Shown here piece after piece: positions 35,573-43,342 of a stretch of 64,000 nt of DNA. This DNA comes from UBA2329 sp964577215. GTDB lineage: Bacteria; Bacteroidota; Bacteroidia; Chitinophagales; Saprospiraceae. The position numbers and the translations under genes were made by a program. The notes beneath the pieces were generated by a model. That model saw nothing but the letters and a program-made list of their open reading frames with translations. It was not told where the DNA came from and ran no database searches. Location of the stretch: NCBI GenBank assembly GCA_964577215.1, contig CAZNYK010000001.1:27976-91975 (forward strand). The letters are read 5' to 3'. Position 1 is the stretch's first letter; the number at the start of each line of letters is the position of its first letter.

Positions 35573-36640
35573 ATGAACGACACATTTGAACACACCATCA
35601 GGAAAACCAGCCCCCCGGAGGCGGGGGCCGGGATACCTGAACCAGTGATCAGGTATTTCAGAACGCATGCACACGCTACTACCCCCCCCAATGGTACGCA
35701 ATCAGGCGGCTCACGGTCTGCTGCACAAAAAGGCGCTGAAATGGCCTATGGCCAGTGCTTTATTATGGAGCAGCCGCTCAACAACATCCAAAAAATAGAC
35801 GAATATTTGGCTGTTGTAAATGAAAACATGAGCGAAGGCGCCCGCATATTGGGCTCTGTACACACAGTAAAGCAACTTAAAGCAGAGGTACTGAATCGCT
35901 ATCGCTTAGGCTTTTATTACTTTGTCCTTACTGTTTTGATCCGGCAGGCATTGTCCAGGTCAAGGGTACTGAGTGATTTGTATTTCAGGCCAAAGCCCGG
36001 GCGCAACTGGGTATTGAGCGATATCGAAGCTTTCGGACGCTTATTCGCAGCAGGCTTCAGCCTCGAATCCACCATGGAGGAAGAGGGCATGGTGTATTTT
36101 ATCGCAAAAAAAACCGGAAAGCCGCACCCGGATTTGAGGGGATGCGCATCTGCGGTTATCCGGTTGCCGAGAGTTGGGAAAGGGGGTAAAATGATTACCA
36201 TTTACAAGCTCAGAACCATGTACCCTTACTCTCAGTTTCTGCAAGAATATGTTTTCAACACTAACGGGCTGCAAGACGGCGGTAAGTTCAGAGACGACCC
36301 GCGCGTTACGCCGATAGGGCGAATACTCCGCAAGTGTTTCCTCGACGAATTGCCCAATATCGTCAACATGCTCAGAGGTGAAGTAAAACTCTTCGGAGTG
36401 CGGGCAATCAGCGAGCACTATCTCAGCCTCTTCCCGGCAGAATTCAAGGCATACCGCCGGCAATTCAAACCCGGTGTGATACCCCCGGAATACGTAGGCA
36501 TGCCCAAAACCCTGGATGAGATCATCCAGGTAGAGTGGGATTATTTGAAAGCTTACGAGAAAAGCCCTTTATGGACAGACGTCAAATATTTGTCGCTGGC
36601 AATCTTTAATATCTTATTCAAAGGCGCCAGAAGCCACTAG
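35573..36640 (+). CDS. Bacterial sugar transferase family protein without the usual membrane segment
   Basis: 355 residues from ATG 35573 (TTG 35567 is possible). The C-terminal half matches the polyprenyl-phosphate hexose-1-phosphate transferase domain: RVGKGGKMITIYKLRTM, DPRVTPIGRILRKCFLDELP (the Asp-Glu pair) and NMLRGEVKLFGVRA, where GPRP is usual. It lacks the hydrophobic re-entrant helix that normally sits just before KxRTM. Instead there are about 200 residues with only one weak hydrophobic patch (GFYYFVLTVLI). It could still be the initiating enzyme of the glycan, or a soluble derivative. It is the last gene before the terminator at 36689. Confidence 0.75.
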   Translation: MNDTFEHTIRKTSPPEAGAGIPEPVIRYFRTHAHATTPPNGTQSGGSRSAAQKGAEMAYGQCFIMEQPLNNIQKIDEYLAVVNENMSEGARILGSVHTVKQLKAEVLNRYRLGFYYFVLTVLIRQALSRSRVLSDLYFRPKPGRNWVLSDIEAFGRLFAAGFSLESTMEEEGMVYFIAKKTGKPHPDLRGCASAVIRLPRVGKGGKMITIYKLRTMYPYSQFLQEYVFNTNGLQDGGKFRDDPRVTPIGRILRKCFLDELPNIVNMLRGEVKLFGVRAISEHYLSLFPAEFKAYRRQFKPGVIPPEYVGMPKTLDEIIQVEWDYLKAYEKSPLWTDVKYLSLAIFNILFKGARSH

Positions 36641-36688
36641 GCTTTCAGCCATATAAATCCTTTTTTTACTCCTTCCCCAAATTGGACG

Positions 36689-36726
36689 CCCTGTGCAACG
36701 CCTGTTGTCACAGGGTTTCTTTTTTT
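36689..36726 (+). terminator. Intrinsic terminator closing the glycan locus
   Basis: CCCTGTG (36689-36695) pairs with CACAGGG (36709-36715). Above it CAAC/GTTG continues the stem with one bulged T. A T-rich run follows (36716-36726). It is placed 49 bases after the sugar transferase stop. Confidence 0.85.
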
Positions 36727-36743
36727 GGGGCCTGACCGATGCT

Positions 36744-36771
36744 TACCTAACATTAGGTATTTGTAACCTTC
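36744..36771. promoter_or_regulatory. Putative DtxR/IdeR-type operator before feoAB
   Basis: TACCTAA-CA-TTAGGTA (36744-36759) is a perfect palindrome. Overlapping it, TTAGGT-N5-TAACCT (36753-36769) keeps the core of the 19-bp IdeR/DtxR box. A further TTAGGTA lies at 36773-36779. Placement just upstream of the -7 element of feoA suggests iron-responsive repression. Family assignment of the regulator is inferred. Confidence 0.5.
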
Positions 36772-36827
36772 GTTAGGTATTTTTCCTCCAGGTGACTTTT
36801 GTTACTTCTCCTATTCCGAAAAGCGGT

Positions 36828-36836
36828 TATTTTTGC
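36828..36836 (+). promoter_or_regulatory. -7 promoter element of feoAB
   Basis: TATTTTTGC is a perfect TAnnTTTGC. The nearest TTTG upstream (36798-36801) is 26 bases away, longer than usual, so only the -7 part is secure. Confidence 0.6.
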
Positions 36837-36875
36837 AGCGTAATTGTAAATTAGATTAAATCAAAATAAGAGAGG

Positions 36876-37118
36876 ATGTCTGCCGCTATCAACCCATTTT
36901 GCGTGTCTTTATATGGGATTTCGTATGGAAAACCCGTGGTGGTGTCTCATTTTGGAGACCAGCATCTGGCCGGAAGGCTTATGGCCATGGGCATTTTACC
37001 GGGAAGCAGGATAGAGGTGCTGCGCCCTGCCCCGTTCGGAGGCGGTTTATATGTAAAAGCTGACAACCTGCTCATAGCTTTGCGCAAAGAAGAGGCCGAA
37101 TTCATCCTGGTTCGCTAA
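36876..37118 (+). CDS. feoA: Ferrous iron transport protein A
   Basis: 80 residues, the standard FeoA size, with an SH3-like fold pattern: GKPVVVSHFG, AGRLMAMGILPGSRIEV (the G-hydrophobic-x-PG core) and DNLLIALRKEEAEFILV. It is a small cytoplasmic protein thought to bind FeoB and modulate its GTPase or transport activity. It lies 12 bases upstream of feoB and downstream of a TAnnTTTGC element and a DtxR-like palindrome, so iron-dependent expression is likely. Confidence 0.92.
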   Translation: MSAAINPFCVSLYGISYGKPVVVSHFGDQHLAGRLMAMGILPGSRIEVLRPAPFGGGLYVKADNLLIALRKEEAEFILVR

Positions 37119-37130
37119 GCCCGAAACCTT

Positions 37131-39260
37131 ATGGCCGGAAGCGAATCTTACACTATAGCCCTGACAGGAAATCCCAACTGCGGAAAATCCTCCATTTTTA
37201 ACCACCTGACGGGCTTGCGCCAGAAGGTCGGCAATTTTCCCGGCGTTACAGTTGACAAAAAAGAAGGCCGGATCGTACTGGCGGATGGCGTCGAGGCTAC
37301 CCTGGTAGATTTTCCCGGCGCATACAGCCTATACCCCAATGCGCAGGACGAACGCATCGTAGCCCAAACTTTCACCAATCCCAACAGCCCCGACTATCCC
37401 GATGCGGTGATATTCGTGGCCGATGTTACCCGTTTAGATAAACACCTGCTTCTTTTTTCTCAAATGTGCGACCTCGGCATTCCACTCGTTCTCGCCCTGA
37501 ACATGGCCGATGTAGCTGAAAAGGAGGGATTAATGGTAGATACGGGGTTGTTGTCCCGGTTTTTTAGCGCTCCGGTGGTTTTCCTCAGCGGCAGGACCGG
37601 CCGGGGAACAGAGGAATTGCTTTCTGCCCTGGCAACTCTCCGCCAATCATCCGGCCCCGGCCAACCCGGAGCCTGTCAACACCCCTTGACCCCCCCGGAA
37701 AAAAAAGTCGCGGCTGAAGTCAGATCGGTTTTTCCGGCCCACTCCGATTACCAGGCCCTCTTGATCGCGCACCACCATAGTTGGCTGCCTTTTCTTTCAG
37801 ATACTCAAAGAGAGGAAATTGCCTCGGCGGTGAAAACCCTTGAATTTAATAGTATCAAGAGCCAGGTGGATGAAACCTTGGACAGGTACAGCCGCTTTTC
37901 CCCCGCCGTGGACAAGGCCATACGGCGTCCTGCAACGGCCAACGGCCGCTTTACTTCCGCCTTGGACAGCATACTGACGCACCGGGTGGGCGGCCCGCTC
38001 ATCTTTTTTGTAATCATGGCGCTTGTTTTCCAGGCCATCTATGCCATGGCAGCATGGCCTATGGACTGGATAGAAAACGGATTCGGAGCGTTGGGAGCAT
38101 TGCTGACACAAGTGTTGCCGGAAGGATGGTTCAGTAGTCTGATCACCCAGGGCGTGCTGGCCGGTTTGGGAGGCATCCTGGTTTTTGTGCCCCAGATCGC
38201 CATTCTTTTCTTTCTCGTTTCGCTTTTGGAAGAAGTGGGATATATGGCACGTGCCGCTTTTATTTTCGACCGGCTCATGCGTTGGTTTGGGTTAAACGGC
38301 CGCAGCATAGTAGCGCTTATCTCCGGCGGCGCCTGCGCCATTCCGGCCATTATGAGTACCCGAACCATCAGCAACTGGAAGGAAAGGCTGATCACCATAC
38401 TCGTTACGCCATTTATCAGTTGTTCGGCGCGCATTCCTGTCTATACCGTGTTGATAGGCTTTGCCGTACCGGCCAAAACCGTAGCCGGTTTCCTCAATGT
38501 GCAGGGTCTGGCATTCATGGGCCTTTACATCCTGGGCATTGCTGCCGCCCTGCTTTCGGGTTTGGCGCTCAAGTGGGTTTTGCGCTCGAAGGAGCGAAGC
38601 TTCCTCATGCTGGAACTGCCCCAGTATCGCACGCCCGTGCTGCGCAATGTGGGGCTTACCGTTTGGGAGAAAGTGCGCGCCTTTATAGTGGAAGCAGGCA
38701 GGATCATCATGATCATCTCCTTGATTTTATGGGTGCTGTCAAGTTACGGGCCGACGAAGCTTATGAAGGCAGCCGAACAGGATGCAGTCGCGCTTGCCGC
38801 CGAAATGCAATTGGATGAAACGGCAACTGAAGACCTCCTCGCCGCCCGCCTCATTGAAGCTTCCTGGGCCGGGCAAATGGGTAAGCTGATCGAACCCGCA
38901 ATCCGCCCGCTCGGCTTCGACTGGAAGATCGGCATTGCGCTCATCACCTCTTTTGCAGCGCGGGAGGTTTTCGTGGGCACCATGGCTACTATTTACAGCA
39001 TCGGCAGCGCTCAGGACGATGAAACCTCCATCCGGGAACGCATGGCCAAAGAGCGAAACCCCGTCACCGGACTGCCCGTATATACCATGGCAACTGCTAT
39101 GTCCCTGCTTATTTTCTACGTGTTTGCCATGCAGTGCATGAGTACCTTAGCCATCGTGCGACGCGAAACCAATAGCTGGAAATGGCCGCTGCTGCAGTTT
39201 GTCTTCATGACCGGGTTGGCGTACCTGGCGAGCTTTATGGTGTACCAATTGCTTGCATAA
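37131..39260 (+). CDS. feoB: Ferrous iron transport protein B
   Basis: 709 residues. The N-terminal G domain has GNPNCGKSS (G1), a VDFPGAYSL segment (G3-like, DxPG) and LNMAD (G4-like). A helical GDI-like segment follows, then the membrane domain with two Gate motifs and about nine to ten spans from about residue 285. It imports Fe2+ across the inner membrane. Length and order are normal for FeoB. The C terminus has no Cys-rich FeoC-like tail. Its partner feoA is immediately upstream, and no other iron gene is adjacent. Confidence 0.95.
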   Translation: MAGSESYTIALTGNPNCGKSSIFNHLTGLRQKVGNFPGVTVDKKEGRIVLADGVEATLVDFPGAYSLYPNAQDERIVAQTFTNPNSPDYPDAVIFVADVTRLDKHLLLFSQMCDLGIPLVLALNMADVAEKEGLMVDTGLLSRFFSAPVVFLSGRTGRGTEELLSALATLRQSSGPGQPGACQHPLTPPEKKVAAEVRSVFPAHSDYQALLIAHHHSWLPFLSDTQREEIASAVKTLEFNSIKSQVDETLDRYSRFSPAVDKAIRRPATANGRFTSALDSILTHRVGGPLIFFVIMALVFQAIYAMAAWPMDWIENGFGALGALLTQVLPEGWFSSLITQGVLAGLGGILVFVPQIAILFFLVSLLEEVGYMARAAFIFDRLMRWFGLNGRSIVALISGGACAIPAIMSTRTISNWKERLITILVTPFISCSARIPVYTVLIGFAVPAKTVAGFLNVQGLAFMGLYILGIAAALLSGLALKWVLRSKERSFLMLELPQYRTPVLRNVGLTVWEKVRAFIVEAGRIIMIISLILWVLSSYGPTKLMKAAEQDAVALAAEMQLDETATEDLLAARLIEASWAGQMGKLIEPAIRPLGFDWKIGIALITSFAAREVFVGTMATIYSIGSAQDDETSIRERMAKERNPVTGLPVYTMATAMSLLIFYVFAMQCMSTLAIVRRETNSWKWPLLQFVFMTGLAYLASFMVYQLLA

Positions 39261-39330
39261 ATCAGTAGGCGACAGCCGGGCATTAGCATCGCTGCACGTG
39301 AACAAGCCAAGGCTGATGCGGAGTTTTTCT

Positions 39331-39339
39331 TACCTTTGC
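39331..39339 (+). promoter_or_regulatory. -7 promoter element of purD
   Basis: TACCTTTGC, a perfect TAnnTTTGC, lies 12 bases before the ATG at 39352. This argues for that start over the longer frame from 39253. No clear -33 TTTG is seen. Confidence 0.6.
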
Positions 39340-39351
39340 AAACAAAAACGC

Positions 39352-40629
39352 ATGAACATTCTCCTCCTGGGCAACGGCGGTCGCGAGCATGCCTTAGCCT
39401 GGAAAATCATACAAAGCCCGCTTTGCAATCGCCTGCTTATCGCGCCCGGCAACTCCGGCACGGCAAGCTGCGGCGAAAATGTCCCCATCAAACCTACTGA
39501 CTTTGACGCGCTCAAACAATTAGCGCTCGAGGAGAATATCGGCATGGTAGTCGTCGGCCCTGAAGACCCTTTGGTGCAAGGCGTTTGGGATTTCTTCCGC
39601 CGCGATGAGCAGTTGCAGCACGTTACCGTGGTGGGGCCTTCCCGCGAAGGCGCCCGCCTGGAGGGCAGTAAAGCCTTTGCCAAAGTATTTATGCAGGAGT
39701 TCGGCATTCCCACGGCGGCGTACCGGGAGTTTGGAACAGGGCAATTGGAAGAAGGGTTGGCTTACATCGCCGCCCACACTTTGCCGGTCGTATTGAAAGC
39801 CGACGGCCTGGCTGCCGGCAAAGGGGTGCTTATCTGCACGGAGCGGGAGGAGGCCCAACGCGAGTTTCGCGCCATGCTGAGCGGAAAGTTCGGCGCTGCA
39901 AGCGAGCGGGTGGTCGTGGAGGAATTCCTCAGCGGTACCGAGTTCTCCGTGTTTGTACTCACCGATGGAGAGTCGTACGCGCTCCTTCCCGAAGCCAAAG
40001 ACTATAAACGCATCGGAGAGGGCGATACCGGTCTCAATACCGGCGGCATGGGCGCCGTTTCGCCTGTGCCGTTTGCAGATGCCGCCATGATGAGCAAAGT
40101 GAAAACCCGCATCATAGAGCCGACAGTCCAAGGCATTCGCGAACGCGGCATCTCATACCAGGGCTTCATCTTTTTCGGGCTCATCAGCGTGGGCGGCGAG
40201 CCGTATGTCATTGAGTACAACTGCCGTCTCGGCGATCCCGAAACCGAGGTGGTGTTGCCCCGCATGGAGAACGACATCGTGCAACTCTTCACCGCCATGG
40301 CCGGGGGCAAGCTGCACGAAGTTGATATCCGTACCGATGCCCGCGCCGCCGCTACCATAGTGCTCGTATCCGGCGGATATCCGGAAGCCTATGAAAAAGG
40401 CAAGCCTGTAAGCGGATTGGAGCAGGTTGAGGGCAGCATGGTGTTCCACGCCGGCATGAAAGCCCTGGAGGGCCGGTTGGTAACCGACGGCGGCCGCGTA
40501 ATGGCCGTCACTTCCTTCGGCGCAGATATGAACGAGGCGCTTTCCCGTTCCGGAACCAACGCTGCGCGGATCAATTTTGAAGGCAAATACTTCCGGAGGG
40601 ATATCGGGCGGGATTTGTATACTCGATAG
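39352..40629 (+). CDS. purD: Phosphoribosylamine-glycine ligase
   Basis: 425 residues from ATG 39352, matching usual PurD length. The frame open from 39253 is excluded by the promoter position and family start (MNILLLGNGGREHALAWK). It has the N-domain GNGGREHA motif, ATP-grasp strands (LPVVLKADGLAAGKGV), the GLNTGGMGAVSP loop and EYNCRLGDPE metal ligands. It catalyses the second step of purine synthesis (5-phosphoribosylamine + glycine + ATP to GAR). It is a single gene here, with other purine genes elsewhere. Its stop codon lies inside the start of hairpin repeat copy B. Confidence 0.96.
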   Translation: MNILLLGNGGREHALAWKIIQSPLCNRLLIAPGNSGTASCGENVPIKPTDFDALKQLALEENIGMVVVGPEDPLVQGVWDFFRRDEQLQHVTVVGPSREGARLEGSKAFAKVFMQEFGIPTAAYREFGTGQLEEGLAYIAAHTLPVVLKADGLAAGKGVLICTEREEAQREFRAMLSGKFGAASERVVVEEFLSGTEFSVFVLTDGESYALLPEAKDYKRIGEGDTGLNTGGMGAVSPVPFADAAMMSKVKTRIIEPTVQGIRERGISYQGFIFFGLISVGGEPYVIEYNCRLGDPETEVVLPRMENDIVQLFTAMAGGKLHEVDIRTDARAAATIVLVSGGYPEAYEKGKPVSGLEQVEGSMVFHAGMKALEGRLVTDGGRVMAVTSFGADMNEALSRSGTNAARINFEGKYFRRDIGRDLYTR

Positions 40630-40768
40630 CCAGTGGTTGGCGAATTTTGACTTTTGCCAACCACTGGTCCCGACGAAAAATGGTATAAATTTTTCGCAAA
40701 CCATTTTTCGTCGGGATTATCCCGATGAAAAATGGTTTATATTTTTTCACAAACCATTTTTCGTCGGG
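40621..40768. repeat. Interspersed hairpin repeat, copy B (three hairpins in a row)
   Basis: Three successive inverted repeats fill the spacer. A 12-bp perfect stem (40630-40641/40656-40667, CCAGTGGTTGGC) is followed by a 16-bp perfect stem (40669-40684/40700-40715, CCCGACGAAAAATGGT). An 18-bp stem with one G-T pair is last (40721-40738/40751-40768). The second and third are near-copies. The block is homologous to copy A at 6472, including the leading CTCGATAGCC. It may act as a transcript-stabilising or terminating element, or as a REP-like mobile repeat. Confidence 0.85.
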
Positions 40769-40797
40769 TAAAACAACTTTTACCAAGTTCTCCATCC

Positions 40798-43278
40798 ATG
40801 CCTGTCCAGCGTTTTTCCATTTTCCAGATCAGCGATGCCGTGCAGGGCCGCATCCTCGGCAAGGCGCCCGTCGGCTCCGTGGTGGAACATCTGATCACCG
40901 ATAGCCGCCACATCGCCTTTGCCCCTACCAGCCTGTTCTTTGCACTGCCCGGCCCCCGGCGCCAGGGACACGACTTCATCGCCGATGCGTACCGGCAGGG
41001 CATCAGGTATTTTGTGGTGAGCCAAGCCCCCGATTTGAATGCTTTTCCCGATGCCTGCTTCATCGAGGTACCCGACACCCTTGCCGCCCTGCAAAAGCTG
41101 GCGGCATGGCACAGGCGTCAATTCAGGTTGCCGGTTGTGGGCATCACCGGCAGCAATGGCAAGACCATCGTCAAGGAATGGCTTTTCCAGTTGCTGCACC
41201 CCGGGCGTCGCATAGTGAGAAGCCCCCGCAGTTTCAATTCGCAGGTGGGCGCGCCGCTATCCGTTTGGCAATTGCATCCGGAGCACGACCTGGCGCTGTT
41301 TGAAGCAGGCATATCCCGATGCGGGGAGATGGCCCGTTTGGCCCCCGTCATACAATGCACACTGGGCGTATTCACTGCGCTGGGCGATGCGCACAGCGAA
41401 GGATTCGCCTCTTTAGACGAGAAATTGCAGGAGAAGCTGGCACTGTTCCATGAGGCCGAATTGATCTTCTACGGCGCTGATGATAAACGGGTGGACGAAG
41501 CCGTTCGCGCACTTGGCAAACCGGTGTTCCGTTGGGGTAAAGACTCCCATGTAGAATTGCAGCTCTTGCGAAGCGACCCCTCTCCCGACCGGCGCTCCAC
41601 GGATTTGACGGCCGAATTTCGCGGCCGGACCCTGCATTTCCGTATTCCGTTCAGCGATCAGGCCTCAATTCACAATGCCATGTTGTGTTGCTGTGTGATG
41701 CTGCACTTCGGCATTCCCGATGCAGTAATCCGTGAGCGTATGGCAGGCCTGGAAGCTGTAGAGATGCGATTGGAAATGCGCGAGGGCATCCATGATTGCA
41801 CCATCATCAACGACAGCTATAACTCCGACCTCAACGCGCTGGCGATTGCACTTGACGTGATGGCCAGGCAAGCAGCCGGACGACGCCGCACGCTTATCCT
41901 GTCGGATATCCTGGAAAGCGCCCGCGATACTCAAACGCTTTATGCAGCCGTGGCCGATCTCATTTGCGAAAAAGGCGTACAGCGGGTATTTGCCGTGGGG
42001 GAACACATACGGCGCCTCGCCGGCAAACTGCCCCCTGACATAGAAACTGCATTTTTTGCGGATGCCGCCGATTTTCTGCGCCAGGTCGACGCGGACGCAT
42101 TCCACCGCGAGATCATCCTCGTAAAAGGCGCCCGCCGTTTCGGGTTTGAGCGCATTGCCGACCGGCTGGCCCGCAAAGTGCATCAAACCGCATTGGAAAT
42201 AAACCTCAGCGCGCTGGCTCACAACCTGCGACAATTTCAGCAACTCCTCGCCCCCGGTGTGCGTACCATGGCCATGGTAAAAGCGGCAGCCTACGGCAGC
42301 GGCAGCGTGGAAACCGCGAAATTGCTGGAACTTCAACAGGTGGATTACTTAGCTGTTGCATACGCGGATGAAGGGGTGGAACTCCGGCGCAGCGGGATCC
42401 GGTTGCCAATCCTGGTACTCAATCCAGAAGAAGCCGTGTTCGATATGCTCATTCGCTACCGCCTGGAGCCGGAGTTGTACAGCCTGCGCATATTGCGCGG
42501 TTTCGCCCGCTTTTGCGCGGGTATGGAAGGGCCGGTTCAGGTACATCTCAAGATAGAATCCGGCATGAACCGCCTCGGCTTTGTGGAAGACGACCTCAGG
42601 GAGGCCATAGGCGTACTCAGCGCTCATCCTCAGCTCCGGGTAGCCTCGGTATTTTCCCATTTGGCCGCCTCTGAAGACCCCGCTCAGGATGCCTTCACGC
42701 ACCTACAGGCAGCCCGCTTTGAAAGCGCTTTCCAACTATTTTCCGGGGGATTAGGCTACCGGCCCCTGCGACACCTGCTCAACTCCGGCGGCATTGCCCG
42801 CTTCCCACAATACCAGATGGAAATGGTGCGTTTGGGCATCGGGTTGTATGGCTTGGAAGCGCCTGCACAGGCAGGGCTTCGATTACAGCCGGTTTTGAGC
42901 CTGAGGGCTGCCGTTTCCCAGATAAAAACCCTTGCAGCGGGCGACACGGTAGGATATGGCAGGAAAGGAGCGGGGGCGCCCGGTATGCGCATTGCCACCA
43001 TAAGCATCGGTTATGCGGACGGTCTTCTGCGAGCAGCGGGAAACGGCCGGTACAGCGTACTTATCCGCAACAAACTTGCCCCTCTCGCAGGCAATGTATG
43101 CATGGATATGTGCATGGCCGACGTGACACATATCCCGGAGGCCGCAGAGGGTGATCCCGTGGTCATTTTCGGCCCGGGGCTCCCGGTGCAGAAGCTGGCC
43201 TTCGCGCTCGGCACTATCCCCTACGAAGTGCTCACCGGCATTTCTCCGCGCGTGAAGCGGGTGTATGTGCAAGAGTGA
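40798..43278 (+). CDS. murF-alr: Bifunctional MurF (UDP-MurNAc-tripeptide:D-Ala-D-Ala ligase) / alanine racemase
   Basis: 826 residues from ATG 40798; the frame from 40732 runs back into the hairpin repeat and is rejected. The MurF part (1-460) has DSRHIAF, the P-loop GITGSNGKT (Lys122) and INDSYNSD. The alanine racemase part (about 465-826) has the PLP lysine in MVKAAAYG (Lys495), the C-terminal GYADGLLRA and NVCMDMCMADV. It makes D-Ala from L-Ala and adds D-Ala-D-Ala to the peptidoglycan precursor. This fusion is known in Bacteroidota. Two near-identical hairpins lie just upstream. Confidence 0.95.
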   Translation: MPVQRFSIFQISDAVQGRILGKAPVGSVVEHLITDSRHIAFAPTSLFFALPGPRRQGHDFIADAYRQGIRYFVVSQAPDLNAFPDACFIEVPDTLAALQKLAAWHRRQFRLPVVGITGSNGKTIVKEWLFQLLHPGRRIVRSPRSFNSQVGAPLSVWQLHPEHDLALFEAGISRCGEMARLAPVIQCTLGVFTALGDAHSEGFASLDEKLQEKLALFHEAELIFYGADDKRVDEAVRALGKPVFRWGKDSHVELQLLRSDPSPDRRSTDLTAEFRGRTLHFRIPFSDQASIHNAMLCCCVMLHFGIPDAVIRERMAGLEAVEMRLEMREGIHDCTIINDSYNSDLNALAIALDVMARQAAGRRRTLILSDILESARDTQTLYAAVADLICEKGVQRVFAVGEHIRRLAGKLPPDIETAFFADAADFLRQVDADAFHREIILVKGARRFGFERIADRLARKVHQTALEINLSALAHNLRQFQQLLAPGVRTMAMVKAAAYGSGSVETAKLLELQQVDYLAVAYADEGVELRRSGIRLPILVLNPEEAVFDMLIRYRLEPELYSLRILRGFARFCAGMEGPVQVHLKIESGMNRLGFVEDDLREAIGVLSAHPQLRVASVFSHLAASEDPAQDAFTHLQAARFESAFQLFSGGLGYRPLRHLLNSGGIARFPQYQMEMVRLGIGLYGLEAPAQAGLRLQPVLSLRAAVSQIKTLAAGDTVGYGRKGAGAPGMRIATISIGYADGLLRAAGNGRYSVLIRNKLAPLAGNVCMDMCMADVTHIPEAAEGDPVVIFGPGLPVQKLAFALGTIPYEVLTGISPRVKRVYVQE

Positions 43279-43309
43279 GTGAAAATGGCCGCCGTGCCTT
43301 CAAAATTGT

Positions 43310-43318
43310 TATTTTTGC
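43310..43318 (+). promoter_or_regulatory. -7 promoter element of the PPIase gene cluster
   Basis: TATTTTTGC, a perfect TAnnTTTGC, lies 24 bases before the ATG at 43343. No TTTG is found at the usual -33 distance. Confidence 0.55.
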
Positions 43319-43342
43319 GCCGGTTTTAAAAAACGCTATACC

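Noticed and set aside
1..36640. Exosortase/PEP-CTERM system
   Set aside because: FemAB, AsnB and deacetylase genes are reminiscent of it, but no exosortase or sorting-signal protein is in the window; exported proteins carry T9SS tails.
40621..40768. CRISPR array
   Set aside because: Only two to three inverted-repeat units, no regular repeat-spacer pattern and no cas genes.
40577..40771. Small frame with repeated PTKNG/PDEKW words after purD
   Set aside because: It is a translation of the hairpin repeat; the internal likeness comes from the DNA repeat, not a protein.
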